A DNA stretch of 64,000 nucleotides from Sindora glabra. Its lineage: Eukaryota > Streptophyta > Magnoliopsida > Fabales > Fabaceae. This document shows positions 11,050-22,811 of the stretch, piece by piece. How positions within the stretch are numbered: the first letter of the stretch is position 1; each line of letters opens with the position of its first letter. The translations under genes and the position numbers were made by a program. The notes beneath the pieces were generated by a model. The model was not told the DNA's origin. It was given only the letters and a program-made list of their open reading frames with translations, and did no database searches. The stretch covers positions 7,805,343-7,869,342 of the forward strand of contig CM035227.1 of NCBI GenBank assembly GCA_020226215.1, written 5' to 3'.

Positions 11050-12900
11050 TGTAAGAATGATAATACGTTGTTACTCAAGTTTATTTTTGTATTGATGATC
11101 TTCAGGATTTTTGCGGCCAAAAGAGTAAAGCTGCTCCTTGTACTTTTCATATCATTATATTTCACTCTTCATCTCCTAATTATAACTCCCAGATTTTTGT
11201 CTTATGTTGGGTTCGGGGTATTTTCTCTCTGATTTCCTTCTCTAATTTTCCATTATTAATGTACTGATTCTGGGATTTCCTTTGAAGCATTTTATTGGAA
11301 GGACTATGAAAGGTTTTATTTTGAAATTAGTGGGAATTTTCTGATCCACTGTTTAGTAGCCAGATGTTCTGTGGCTAGGGAGAAAGTTTTTTCCTTTTGT
11401 CTTTGTATACTATTTTTAAACTTCCATTTCTGAACACCACTCAAAAGTTTGATCAGAAATTGCATAACTAAGCATGTATTGGCAATTGCTAATATTGTTT
11501 TAGAAGAATTTATGATCCAACAAACATATTAAATCAACCACTCAAGTATATCCCATAAGATCACCGGAAAGCTATTGCATAACACTCTTAAAGAATTGAA
11601 GAGCAATTCTTCAGTAGCAAATACTATAGTGCATCAATTCTAATTCCTGGAAAGGGTGTGAATTTAGCTCTTGTTATTGTAATTGTTACAGGATTATAAT
11701 GTAGACTTCAAGTGAAAGAGTCCAGCCATAGTCTTTGTGGGGAGGAATGGCTGGAATGCCCAATGTCTCATTGAATTTGGTAAAACAAACACACAAACAA
11801 TGTGATAAGTACAAATTTATTCATTTAAGGCAGAAAACACTATTAAAAAGAAAAACGAACTATGAAATAGATCTGAAAGGCATTATTTTTGGTTTTGATT
11901 TAAAAGATCAAATGGTTCTCCTTAAAAACAGAGAGAGAGAGAGAGAGAAAGAGAGGAGAAGACACACAACTTACAGAAAGGAAGCACCACACAAGAAATT
12001 GAAATTAAAATGAAGACTGTTCTTGTTAGAATGAAAATTACTTGGCTTAGCCACAAATCAGAAAACGTATCCAACCTTCATAAATGGAAAATAAAAAGTC
12101 AAAACAAACCATATTAATGATTGACGGAATATGCAACAAAATTAGAGAACAGAGATGGAAATTCTAGAGAGAACAGAAGGAATAAGAGAAATTTTGCATT
12201 AGCAAAAATGAATTTACCATTTTTTTTACTTCTCCTTCTCGTCCCTTCTCCCATGTTCTTTCTACCTTTGTTCCTATTTGCTAGCAAACTCATGAATGAA
12301 AGAATTTTAGGCTAGAGCCAGGCAAAATCTTCATTTCCTTTGTATTTTCCTATCTATCTCTAACACAATTTCGCTAGCAATGAAAAAATTAGGAACTGTG
12401 AAATAGGGATTTGCAAAATTATATAAACTGACTTAAACCTACCAAAATATTTCACATTGGATAGGTTTAAATAGGTTGAAAAATTTGCACAGATTAATTT
12501 GATAAATTTTTGTTAATTTTTAGTTATAATTGATGGGTTACATATAAATAATTTATCACTTATTTAAAACTAAAACTGATTGAAATAAAAAATATTACTT
12601 TAATCTCTTAATAAATAATACATTTAACTCATTCTTATTCTATGCTATTTGCTTCGGTTTTTAGAAACAAAATCTATTCTTTCTCCATCTCTCATTTATG
12701 TGATTATGAACAAATGATGGTAATGATATATTTATTACATAGTTATAATTGAGAATGACATATAGGGACTGAAAACTTATAATTTAAATCATTTAAAATT
12801 ACATATTCACAGCATAAACAATAATATGTTCATTGTAATATAATACTGTGTACTGTGATAAAAATGAAGTTGAAAAATCTAAGTTAAAATCCAATTACAT
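11050..12900. other. Spacer, no gene seen
   Basis: Contains the presumed 3' untranslated region of the first CXE gene and then AT-rich DNA. A (GA)n tract is at 11931-11957. The open frames at 11735-12013 and 12121-12315 are low-complexity and resemble no protein. Confidence 0.5.
11931..11957. repeat. (GA)n microsatellite, slightly interrupted
   Basis: Nine or more GA units followed by an imperfect continuation. Confidence 0.9.
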
Positions 12901-12909
12901 CGGCAAATG

Positions 12910-13937
12910 TCAGTATTGTTTCAGGTTGGTTTGCGTCTGATCCAACTTGGAGACGTATTCGGCTGCTTGCGGTTCCTCTAATGCTGTCTGTGACTAGTAG
13001 CTGGCAGCATGATTTGAGATACTATAACTTGTGTGCTTCCAAGGAGGAGACAGTAACGCATGTTCTTTGCGATTGTTCTGAAGCTTGCGCTGCTTGGCAG
13101 CTTCAGGTGAAGCCGAAGTTTATTGCGGTTTTTGCTGCAGAAGATCATGGAAACTGGTTTAATCTCAATATGAGGGAAAGTTTGGGGAGATCATTTCTTG
13201 GTCAGGCGCAATGCTTGGTAGTTTGGGCAGTGACGTGTTGGTATTTGTGGTATTGGAGGAACAAGGGAGCTTATGACCCAACCTTTATAAAGCCAACGAA
13301 CCAGGTCAAAATAATTTTCAATTATGTCCATGAACTATTGTAGGCGAGCGCTCCTTCAAGTTATAATGGCGGCAGATTTGTTAATAAGGTGGATGTGAGG
13401 GGGGTGCCACCTTCTCATAGGTGGATAAAGTTTAATTTTGATGGTGCTGTGAAGAGAGTGACTCATGAGGCTGGGTGTGGAGGTGTTATTCGAGATTCAC
13501 TAGGCAGATGGATAAGTGGCTTTGCTAAATTTTTTGGTGAGTGCTTCCATTTCTATGCTGCATGTTGGGGTGTTATATGTGGTTTACAAATTGCTTGGGA
13601 TATGAATTTTAAAAAAAGATTCAACTTGAATGTGATTGGAGAACTCTTTCTCTAATTTAATCCACATTAAAAGATTACCATCTCGACATGATTCTTCGAA
13701 AGTTTGAGTTTGGATTGGGAAGTAGAGTTTTTCACGTAAATAGAAAAGGTAATGAATGTGCAAATTGGATGGCTAATTTCAATCTTACATTAGATCCAAA
13801 AACTCATATTTTTTCATGAGCTGACTCCTTGGATATATTCTTTACTTTTTGCTTATGTGTTAAGACTCAAAATATTATAATTGGATAGTTTTCCTTTCTT
13901 TGGAGCTCAAGCTCCTCTTAATTATGAAAAAAAATCA
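12910..13937 (+). mobile_element. L1-like LINE relic: zf-RVT and RNase H ends of ORF2
   Basis: 5'-truncated non-LTR retrotransposon. The frame 12981-13343 carries the zf-RVT pattern: LCASKEETVTHVLCDCSEACAAW, that is, EET..H.L..C..A..W, with the first zinc Cys replaced. After a stop, the frame 13389-13655 carries an RVT_3-type RNase H: WIKFNFDGAVK (catalytic Asp), GCGGVIRDSLGRWISGF, then LQIAWDMNFKK. A frameshifted tail HVNRKGNECANWMANF follows near 13740-13780. The catalytic Glu context (family AELW) reads AACW and CAD reads CAN, so the RNase H is dead. It ends in the usual plant L1 tail with a short A-run near 13927-13937. Confidence 0.88.
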
Positions 13938-14375
13938 AATTAAATTATTTCAAATTGTTTAAAATAAAATTTTTTGATAAAAACAATTCAACAATATCAA
14001 ATAAAATAGTTAGTTATAGACATATTAAATTATCTTTTAATTATAAATAATTAAAATTAATTAGATATAAAATTAACCTAACCGAATTATTATTCACCCT
14101 TACTTTAAAGGAAAGCAAAATTTGCCTCAAATTCAACGTTGAATGGAGTTCTTCTTGTAACGAATGAGTAATAAAATATGATATCATTTGGATGAAAGAT
14201 AGCTTGGTAGGCATGGCAGCATGTCATAAGTTGGCAATTGTAACAGTTCAATAGGTAAATGTACTCGATTTGAGATGAGACTTGGTAAAAAAACAAGCAT
14301 ATTATAGTGGATTCATGGCTAAAATTTAGGATTAATTTGACTTGTGTACTATTTTTTATAATTCTTTCAAGTTTA
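13938..14375. other. AT-rich spacer, no gene seen
   Basis: No recognisable content. The minus-strand open frame at 14105-14296 has no known domain. Confidence 0.5.
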
Positions 14376-14727
14376 GGGGTGTTTTTATAATTTTGGCATA
14401 GTTCAAGAATTCAAAAAAAATTAAGAATCTTATATTTGTAATCCTTACATTTTTATCTTTGTGTTAATATGTTTTGGTGCTATTCAGATACTTGGAGCTT
14501 TAAAAAGAGGCTTATAATAATTCATAAAAAGTTTGTCTATTCTCATCAGGAGATATTTTAATAATTTTAGTATAGTTCAAGAATTTAGAGAAATTTAAAA
14601 ACTTATATTTGTGATTCTTACATTTTTACTTTTGTGACGGTATGTTTTAGTGCTAGTCAGACACCTAGAAATTTAAAAAAATAACTTATGACAACTCAAA
14701 AAAAATATGTCTACTCCTAATAAGAAA
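14376..14727. repeat. Two-copy tandem duplication, unit about 175 bp
   Basis: Copy 1 (about 14376-14549) and copy 2 (about 14550-14727) align throughout. Shared landmarks in the same order are ATAGTTCAAGAATT, CTTATATTTGT, CTTACATTTTTA, TATGTTTTxGTGCTA, CAGA and TGTCTA. The copies differ by many substitutions, so the duplication is old. No coding potential. Confidence 0.8.
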
Positions 14728-17096
14728 GTTTTTGCTCAAAATACTTTTTAAAGGAGTCAAGTATCAAAAAGGCTAGCAGGAGGTTTGGACACTGAGTTAA
14801 AAATTCAAGTGTTTTGGTTTGTGATCATTATCTATATACTTAAAATTATGAAATGATATATAAACTAGGCAAATAGAGTGTTTCTTTCCCTATTTAATTT
14901 GTTCATTTTGGTTTATTGTGCCCATATACTTTATGTGTGAAGTGATCTTATGGTTTAGTATGTATGAGTGCTTCGATGATATTCGATTATAGTTTGTAGG
15001 CAAGTTGTACATGAGATTTTATTGTATTGGTGATAAATCTTTAATGCCTTGCTATTTTTACTAAATACGTCACGAGGAGTTTTAATGGGAAGGCTGATAT
15101 GTTTGTCAAAAGTAGCAAACATGCACCGCATGACTTTGGTTAGAGAACTAATGATTCATAACATAATAGGAAAACATCTGAAGGAAATTAAAGTGTGGGT
15201 TTAGTAGGATGGATTAGGCTCCTTTTAACATCTTACATTCTTAAGAATTTGGGAATTTAATTATTGAAAATGTAATATTATTATATTTAGTTCACTCTTA
15301 ATTTTTTTAAAAATATTTTATTAAATTTTTAAATATAGTACATTTTCATATTCGATTTACACTTTGTAATATTCAAAATCTTGAAAATTTAATAAAAAAA
15401 TATTGCTATTAAACTATTCATTATAACTTTAAATTATAATAAATCCCATTTATAATGAAAAATATAAAAATAAAAAGCTTTTCAACACATAATGAATTAT
15501 TACTTGATATGTAAAATCCTATTTTAATGCAGAGAAATTATATGCTTTTTCCTAGGAACTATGGAGATAGAGCGAGGTAGAGGAAAACAAATTAGGGCTG
15601 AGCAAAGATAATTTTATATTTTAATTTTGGCATCAAGATACCCATGTAGTGGGAATATGAGATACTACCTTTTCATAAGAATATTTAAATGGAAAAATTA
15701 AGTTAAAAATACTTTAAAAAATATTATACTTTTGGGAGAGATTTCAATAATACAATACTATATTAGTGCATTATTAGATTTTATCAGATATCAATTTTTT
15801 TTAAGTTAAGTTTTGTATGTCATGTGATAGTATATTAATAATTAAATTTGGTAGTACAACAATACCTCATTAAATCAATGATATGCCATAAGTTTTTCTT
15901 AAATTTTTGGGCTTCTTTCATAAAGTTTTAAACCAAACATGGGTAGGATTGTAATATCTCCTTAAAACTTTTTTAGAATCATGAAAAACATTTAGTGAAT
16001 CATATGCTTCTTTAAAGCATAAAGAACGAGGAGTAACATTATTACTTTAGATGAAAAAATTAAGAGGGTAATAGTTACAAATTTAAAAACTAATTTTGAA
16101 TTTATTATTATTTATTAAATTCTAAGCACTTAAATTTTATCATCAAAGTTATAATGTTATATTTTACACTTATTACTACAAAATTACAAATAGATGTCAG
16201 GTGCTTAACAAATTATATATTGATTTTTTTATCAATATCCAATCGAATATTATTATATATTCATTATGATACTAGTTATATAATTAGTATGGAAAATAAT
16301 TATCATATTGATTTTTTTATAAATCATGTTAGTTATTTATTAAAAATTGATATCTTTTCTTTTAAAATTATTTTATTTTTTAATATTTTCATCTAATTTT
16401 AGTGAAAAAGTGATACATAATGTTTGCTTTTTTTTTAATATTAGTGTTTGGCTTCTTTGCCAAAATATTTACAATAAAAAATTAATAAATTCAATATTTT
16501 GCTAAAAATATATATTTTAAGTTAAAAACTTTAAAATATTATAACTTCATACTCGGTTACCTATTTGAAATATATTTTTTATTTCACATAATATTTTGAG
16601 ATCTATTCATTTGTAAAAGATTAAAGGTGATTTGCTTTCCTAAAATTGCAAAAAAATAGCTATTTTTATGAATTTTTTTTACTTTTTCTTTGTTTTTCAT
16701 CATTGTTTTACAAATTTCAAACTCCATTGCAATATTTTACTAAACATATTATAAGTATTTAAAACTTATATATAATCTTGGAATACAAAAGAACTATAAA
16801 TAAAAATTTCTTAAAAATACATGTATAACAAATTAAAGAAATGAAAGAAATGAAGATCTAAGAAATAAAAATAAGAAAGACACTTCTTGTATTTTGAACT
16901 AGGGACTTGAAATAGGCCATTTGTTTCATCCTTGATAATAATTGAAGGAGTATTAATAATTCATAAATATATGGTAGAGAACGAAATAAGATCTAAAGTT
17001 CTACATAAAGAGTTATAGATTGATCTTAGAAACAAATAAGCGGAAGAGTGAGAGAGATAATGAAAAAAAAATTAATAACATACTTTATTTATAATG
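14728..17096. other. AT-rich spacer, no gene seen
   Basis: Includes complex non-repetitive DNA at 14760-15240, then AT-rich DNA. A segment around 15740-15880 has partly inverted ends resembling segments near 870-1010 and 9830-9880 (shared core CTATA..AGTGCATTATTA), perhaps one old MITE family. No gene recognised. Confidence 0.45.
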
Positions 17097-17620
17097 CAAA
17101 AATGTTATCACTTTTACAATTTTATATATCAATTATTTTAGAAATCAATATCAAAAGTCTTACAAAAAAAGAGATAATTTTTTTTTAAATTTTCTCATAT
17201 TTTCAAAAATGACATCACTCACATAACCTTAGTCATTGGTTATTTTAAAAATTGTTGTCAAATGTCTCGTGGAAAAAAAAGACAATGATTTTTCAAACAA
17301 CTGACATTTAAAATTTTCTTTTATTTTAAAAAATATCACTATTTTTATGACTTTAAATATTAGTTACTTTATGAACTAATATTAAAAGTAACTAATATTT
17401 AAAGTCTTATGGTAAGAAAAGATAACAATTTTCTGTAATTTATGTTTAAAATTCTCTTATATTTTTAAAAATATTATCACTCTCGTGATTTTAGATATCA
17501 ATTATTTTAGAAATCAACATCAAAAGTCTTATGTCAACAAAAGATGATGGCTACCTTAAAAAATTAATGTTTAAAATTTTCTCATATTTTTAAAAATATT
17601 ATCACATTAATATAGGCATT
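17097..17620. repeat. Degenerate minisatellite, unit about 125 bp, roughly 4.4 copies
   Basis: Units start near 17097 (partial), 17186, 17307, 17446 and 17571 (partial). Each begins with a variant of TTTAAAATTTTCTCATATTT, followed by AAAAATATTATCAC, then TATCAATTATTTTAGAAATCA, then CAAAAGTCTTATG. Units differ by substitutions and small indels. Unit three contains a large palindrome, listed separately. Confidence 0.8.
17349..17406. repeat. Perfect 22-bp inverted repeat with 14-base loop
   Basis: Arms are 17349-17370 and 17385-17406 and are exact reverse complements. The loop is 17371-17384. It sits inside unit three of the minisatellite and is absent from the neighbouring units, so it arose within that unit. 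Confidence 0.92.
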
Positions 17621-19173
17621 GCTATTAATTTTAACCTATGTTTATTTTGCAATTTAGTAGTAGTGACCCTAAAATAAATCTTACACTTTAGATGAGTGCC
17701 ATTTGTATGAGATAGAATGGACTTGAATGAAAAAGAAAAAAGGAATAAGCAAAAGGTTTCTTTAATAAATACTATAAAATGAGAATGTTCTTTCCCTCGA
17801 AAATCATCATTCTATTAAATAATATAATATCTATTTATGGTAAAAGTAACAAAATGAGTCATTTCATCATTTATAAAATGAACTTTTTGTATCATTTTTT
17901 TCAAATTTTTATATAATTCAACATTATCACCTATTAATAAATAATAAAATCATTATAATTTTAATGTTTTAATAAAGTATTTTATTTTTTAATTTAAATT
18001 TAATCCTCCAATAGTGTAAACTATCTTTATACTATCATCCACTCATGTATTACTATGTTATAAAAATAGTTAAAATTTATTTATAGCAATAAAATTTTTT
18101 TAATTATTTTTACTTTTTTAATGATGTATCTTTTTTTATTTATTAATAGTTATTAAAAAACGCTACACAACAAAAGATAGTAAAATTTTTTAATTATAAT
18201 TTGTGGTAAAAATTATATTTAAATCAAATAATTAATTATTTAATTTTATTTTTACTAACTATTATGTAACTTAATTTATGTATGTAAATACATATAATAT
18301 AAATTATTATATTATATAACATGAATATGAGAATAATTGGGCAGTGCACACTTGCATCTAATCAGATTTTTTTAAAAGCATTTTCAACTGTTCCTATACT
18401 TATTTTATTAAAATTTATATCCAATAATTGCGGATAGTGGTTAATTATGGTAAACTAACGTTGTCCCATTTTATAACTTCTTAATCACTCTTAATGACTG
18501 GTATTTTGATTTTTAAGTAGAACCATGATCAACAAAAAGCCGGCATTGAGTTTGAGTATATATAAACTTACGATTAAATCAGATAAAAAAATGACGACTA
18601 AATCATAAAAGAATAAAAAATGCAATAAATATAAAAAATAAGATTCAAAGTTAAATTTTAAATTTTTATATATTAAATTAAATTTTATAAATTTATATTA
18701 TTATTTTATATTTAAAAATGACTTTTAATTTATATTGAAAATTCAATCACAAATTTATTTTTTATGTATTCAGAATAAAATAAAATAGTTGAGAAGATAA
18801 CATACTCATAATCCCCAACAAGTTTTTTAATACTTTGTTTAGTAGGAGGGGATGAAAAAAGGAGGGAAAAAACTTTGAAAATTCTTCTTTTCCTTTATTT
18901 GGATGAAGGAAAGAAGAGAAGAAAAAAAATATTTAATGTTAAATTTGTAGTAATAATTTTCTAGGCAATTCAATTTTTTTTTTTTAATTTTCTTCTCAAA
19001 TCAAATTTAAAAATTTTCTTCTTCCTCTCCTCTAATTTCTCTTCGTCAAACAAGTCGTAAGAGTCACACCAGCTCCAATATTTATGTGGAGTAGACCCAT
19101 CAAGAATGGGCGCCATTCTGTAAGGGATTTGCGAGGGACATTGAAATTGAGTACATTACTCTGCCTTCAAACA
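17621..19173. other. AT-rich spacer and 5' flank of the second CXE unit
   Basis: No recognisable gene. The last 100 bases before 19174 do not visibly match the leaders of the first and third CXE units. Confidence 0.5.
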
Positions 19174-20159
19174 ATGTTGGAATAAAAAATTGATCCCTAT
19201 AAATTCCTCCAAATTACCCTAAACCCAGACGGCACCCTCACCCGCAACCGTGAAGATCCACGCACCTCACCTTCCACAGATCCCTACCTTCCCGTTCTCT
19301 CCAAAGACATTGTCATTAACAAATCAAAACCCACATTCGTTCGCTTATTCCTACTCACCAGAGCAGTGGATCATCGCTCCTCCAATAAGCAGCTGCCACT
19401 CCTCATATTCTACCGTGGTGGCGGCTTCATACTACTCAGTGCAGCCTCCTCAATATTCCATGACTTCTGTGCAAACATGTCAAATGACCTCGATGTTCTC
19501 GTCGCATCTGTTGATTATCGTCTTGCTCCGGAGAATCGGTTACCGGCGGCGTACGACGATGCCATGGAAGCGCTTCACTGGATCAAGACCAAACCGGACG
19601 ATTGGCTAAAAGAATACGCCGACTACTCAAACTGTTACGTGATGGGAAGTAGTGCAGGGGCTAATATCGCGTACTTTGCAGGTCTACAAGCAGCTGCGGA
19701 GGCTGACCATCCTGAGCCGTTGAGGATAAAAGGGCTGATACTGGTTCAACCATTTTTTGGTGGGGTCAAGAGGACAGAATCAGAAGTGAGGTTAGTCAAT
19801 GATCCGTTTTTGCCGCTAAGTGTTACTGACTTGATGTGGGAATTGTCGTTGCCCAAGGGGTTGACCGGGATCACGAGTATTGCAATCCGACGGCAGGGGA
19901 TGGGAGGGAGAAACTAGATGAGATCAGACGGCTGGGATGGAGAGTGCTGGTGACTGGTGGTGATGCGGATCCTCTGATGGACCGGCAGATGGAGTTAGAG
20001 AGAGTGATGGAGAAGAAATGCGTGAGAGTGACGTGCCATTTTGGTGAAGGTGGAGGAGAGAGTCATGGGATTCAAGATCGTGATGAATCGAAAGCTAAGG
20101 AACTGTATGGGGTGATTCGAAATTTTATGTCTAATGATTCGTGGGCTGCTTATGAATGA
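19174..20159 (+). pseudogene. Carboxylesterase (CXE) pseudogene: stop at codon 4 and 1-base frameshift
   Basis: The frame starting at ATG 19174 reads M-L-E-stop-K-I-D-P-Y-K, aligning with M-S-E-S-A-I-D-P-Y-K of its neighbours: codon 4 is TAA (19183-19185). The frame then stays open through IDPYKFLQITLNPDGTLTR, an RGGGF oxyanion loop, a GSSAGAN nucleophile elbow and LPAAYDDAMEALHWIK. Near 19856-19866 one base is missing (CCCAAGGGGTTGACC where GG[N]G[N]TGAC is expected). The rest continues in the next frame: DRDHEY, GGDADPLMD with the Asp, ESHGIQ with the His, ending at 20159. An internal ATG at 19366 would give only a 183-residue fragment without Asp and His. Clearly non-functional as annotated. 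Confidence 0.88.
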
Positions 20160-20515
20160 GAGCTCGTACGTACTTGTTGCCTTTGTTCTTCATAATTCAA
20201 AATAATCAAGTTTGGTTGGTTTGGCTGTTTTCTTCATCACTCCTGTTGTCCTTCTCAGCAGAGTTTTGATTATAAAATATAACGATGCTCTTTTTAGAGT
20301 GGAAATTGTGTAATGGGGACCCTGAAATGTAAATGGTGCCAAATTAAGCTGGATCCAACACAGAATATAAAATCTAGCGCTACTTGACTTCTAAAGTATC
20401 CAATTCCAAAGACACTTAATCCTTTTTAAAACGGTCACTTAATCTTTGATACAATATACAGACATCTCAAACTAGAAAGCATCTGGACCAAACGTAACGC
20501 AATCTCCATTCTTCA
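20160..20515 (+). promoter_or_regulatory. 5' flank of the third CXE unit
   Basis: Shares two blocks with the flank of the first CXE gene (20335-20368 and 20463-20515). A block at 20400-20460 matches 9960-10010 with a small internal duplication (CACTTAATC... repeated). No convincing TATA box. Confidence 0.55.
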
Positions 20516-21492
20516 ATGTCAGAAAGCGCCATTGATCCCTACAAGTTATTCCAGATCATCCTAAATTCGGATGGCACTCTCACTCGTACCTATCAAGATC
20601 CACTTGCCCCAACCGCATCCGACCCCTCCCTACCAATCTCCGTTCTCACCAAAGATGTTATTCTCAACCAATCTAACTACACCTCCATTCGGATATTCCT
20701 ACTCAGAAAGCACTCGATGATTCCTCCGCCGACACCAACCTACCTCTGATTGTTTACTTCCATGGAGGTGGTTTCATCGGATGGCGTGCTGCCCTACAAA
20801 ATACCCATGATTTCTGCGTGAATATAGCAAACCATGTCCACGCTGTCATCACATCAGTGGACTACCGTCTTGCTCCTGAGCATCGGCTGCCGGCGGCGTA
20901 TGATGACGCCATGGAAGCGTTGCATTGGATCAAAGCCAACCAAGATGGGTGGTTGGCACAATATGCTGACTACTCAAATTGTTATCTCATGGGAAGCAGC
21001 GCAGGGGGTAATATAGCCTACCACGCAGGTTTACGAGCAGCCGCGGACGTTGATCAGCTGGAGAATCTGAAGATCAGAGGGCTGATATTGCATCAGCCGT
21101 TTTTTAGTGGGAACAAGAGGAGTGGCTCGGAATTGAGAGCGGTGAATGATCCAGTGGTACCACTGAGTGGTATTGATTTAACGTTGAAATTGGCATTGCC
21201 TATTGGTGCTGACGGAGATCATGATGATTCTAATCTGACGATGGGGAATGGTGCTAGGCTTTGGAATAAGATTAGAGAGCTTGGGTGGAGGGTATTGGTG
21301 ACTGGGTGTGATGGAGACCCACTGATAGATCGAGGAATTGAGCTGATGAAATTGCTGGAGGAAAAGGGTGCGCACGTTGTGGGTCATTTTGAGCCTGGGA
21401 ATTATCATGCCTATGAGATACGCGAGCCCTCCAAAGCTAAGCTTTTTCTTGACGCAGTCAAATATTTTGTTTCTCCGTTTCCATCCTCGTAG
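20516..21492 (+). pseudogene. Carboxylesterase (CXE), near-intact copy with a single 1-base deletion
   Basis: A very close copy of the first CXE gene. The first frame (20516 to about 20701) gives MSESAIDPYKLFQIILN through RIFLL. At 20700-20703 the text is CCTACTCAG where the first gene has CCTACCTCGG, so one C is missing. The downstream frame then reads ALDDSSADTNLPLIVYF, an intact HGGGF loop, GSSAGGN, GCDGDPLIDRG and GNYHAYE, ending at 21490-21492 with KYFVSPFPSS. All catalytic elements are present and there is no other lesion, so the inactivation is recent or is a sequencing or assembly error. Unlike the first copy it keeps the family His in the oxyanion loop. An alternative would be an allele segregating for the deletion. 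Confidence 0.88.
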
Positions 21493-21812
21493 TGTTGTGC
21501 AAGCAAAAGAATTTAATAATAATTTTTGTACTATTACGTAAGCAAAGTGCGCGGTATTTAATAGAATAAAGCAATGCCACTCGAAATAAAAATTTTGGAT
21601 AATAACATTATTTTATTTAATAATAATATTTATAGCCGACGGTCAAACATCAACATATAGGGTTCGAAGCCCGCTGGCCGCCATAAGCGACTGAAATGGG
21701 TACGCTGCGTGGACTTTCTGCTTTGGCTTTCATTATTTAAGAACGAACATTTACACCTGGTTTCATCATAAAAATTCTTCTTCATCCAAACAAATAAATA
21801 ATATCTGCTTCG
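21493..21812 (+). promoter_or_regulatory. Intergenic region and 5' flank of the fourth CXE gene
   Basis: 320 bases between the third unit's stop and the fourth gene's ATG. An AT-rich stretch at 21590-21640 is followed by a more GC-rich leader. A TATTTATAG element near 21629-21637 is a weak TATA candidate, about 175 bases before the ATG. Confidence 0.4.
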
Positions 21813-22811
21813 ATGTCGGATCAAACTGTCTCACAATCTCACGCCGTTGATTCCTATCAGAAGCTCCAAGTCATTCACAACCCTGACGGAACTCTCACAC
21901 GCCTGGTTCAAGATCCACACACCTCACCTGCATCGGATCCCACCCTCCCACTCTCTGTGCTTACAAAAGATGTTACCATCAACCAATCAAACAACACCTG
22001 GCTTCGCATATTCCTACCCCGAAAAGCACTGGATCACAATGACTCCTCCTCCAACAAGAAGCTACCTCTCATTGTTTTCTTCCATGGGAGCGGCTTCATT
22101 CTATTAAGTGCAGCCTCTTCAGTCTTCCATGATTTATGTGTAAACATGGCAAACGACGCTGAAGCCGTAGTTGCCTCCGTAGAGTACCGCCTTGCACCGG
22201 AGCACAGGTTGCCGGCAGCTTATGATGATGCCATGGAAGCCTTGCATTGGATCAAAATGAGCACAGAAGAATGGTTGAGACGTTACGTTGACTATTCTAA
22301 CTGTTATGTTATGGGGAATAGTGCTGGGGCTACAATCGCGTACCATGCGGGTCTACGTGCAGCTGCGGAGGTTGTTCATCTAGAACCGTTGAAGATCAGA
22401 GGGTTGATATTGCGTCAACCATATTTTGGTGGGACCAAGAGAACTGGATCAGAGCTGAGATTAGCTGATGACCCGGTTTTTCCACTGTGTGTTAATGACT
22501 TGATTTGGGAGTTGGCGCTGCCGCTTGGTGCTGACCGTGATCACGAGTATTCAAATCCAACGGTTGGGGATGGTCCTGGAAAATTAGAGAAGATCAGAGA
22601 GGTTGGATGCAGGGTGTTAATAAGTGGATGTGATGGGGACCCTCTGGTGGACCGTGAGAGAGAACTATTGAAAATCATGGGGGAGAGGGGTTTAGAAGTG
22701 GTGAGTGATTTTGAAGGAGGAGGATATCATGGGGTAGAGTTTGCTGAGCCCTTGAGAGCTAAGAAACTCATTGGGCTAGTAAAAAATTTTGTTAACCCAT
22801 CATCTGCTTAA
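21813..22811 (+). CDS. Carboxylesterase, CXE / alpha-beta hydrolase_3 family (class I)
   Basis: Intronless, 332 residues, the usual CXE size. Oxyanion loop H91-G-S93-G-F (one Gly replaced by Ser). Nucleophile elbow G168-N-S170-A-G172-A-T. EYRLAPEHRLPAAYDDA lies at 124-140. Catalytic Asp is D276 in CDGDPLVDRE and His is H306 in GGGYHGVE. Overall layout and triad positions match characterised plant CXE esterases. No signal peptide or membrane segment, so probably cytosolic. The start is chosen because MSDQTVSQS followed by DSYQKLQVIHNPDGTLTR aligns with the other copies. It is the most divergent member of the cluster and closer to the second unit (LSAASS, GGTKRT-type segments) than to the first and third. 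Substrate unknown; the retained His argues against a GID1-type receptor. Confidence 0.94.
   Translation: MSDQTVSQSHAVDSYQKLQVIHNPDGTLTRLVQDPHTSPASDPTLPLSVLTKDVTINQSNNTWLRIFLPRKALDHNDSSSNKKLPLIVFFHGSGFILLSAASSVFHDLCVNMANDAEAVVASVEYRLAPEHRLPAAYDDAMEALHWIKMSTEEWLRRYVDYSNCYVMGNSAGATIAYHAGLRAAAEVVHLEPLKIRGLILRQPYFGGTKRTGSELRLADDPVFPLCVNDLIWELALPLGADRDHEYSNPTVGDGPGKLEKIREVGCRVLISGCDGDPLVDRERELLKIMGERGLEVVSDFEGGGYHGVEFAEPLRAKKLIGLVKNFVNPSSA

Noticed and set aside
10084..22811. CXE copies as gibberellin receptors (GID1) functionally linked to the nearby GA20-oxidase
   Set aside because: GID1 proteins have lost the catalytic His and carry a distinctive N-terminal lid. These copies keep Ser-Asp-His and a typical CXE N-terminus. 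Distance (10 kb) and opposite strand give no sign of co-regulation.
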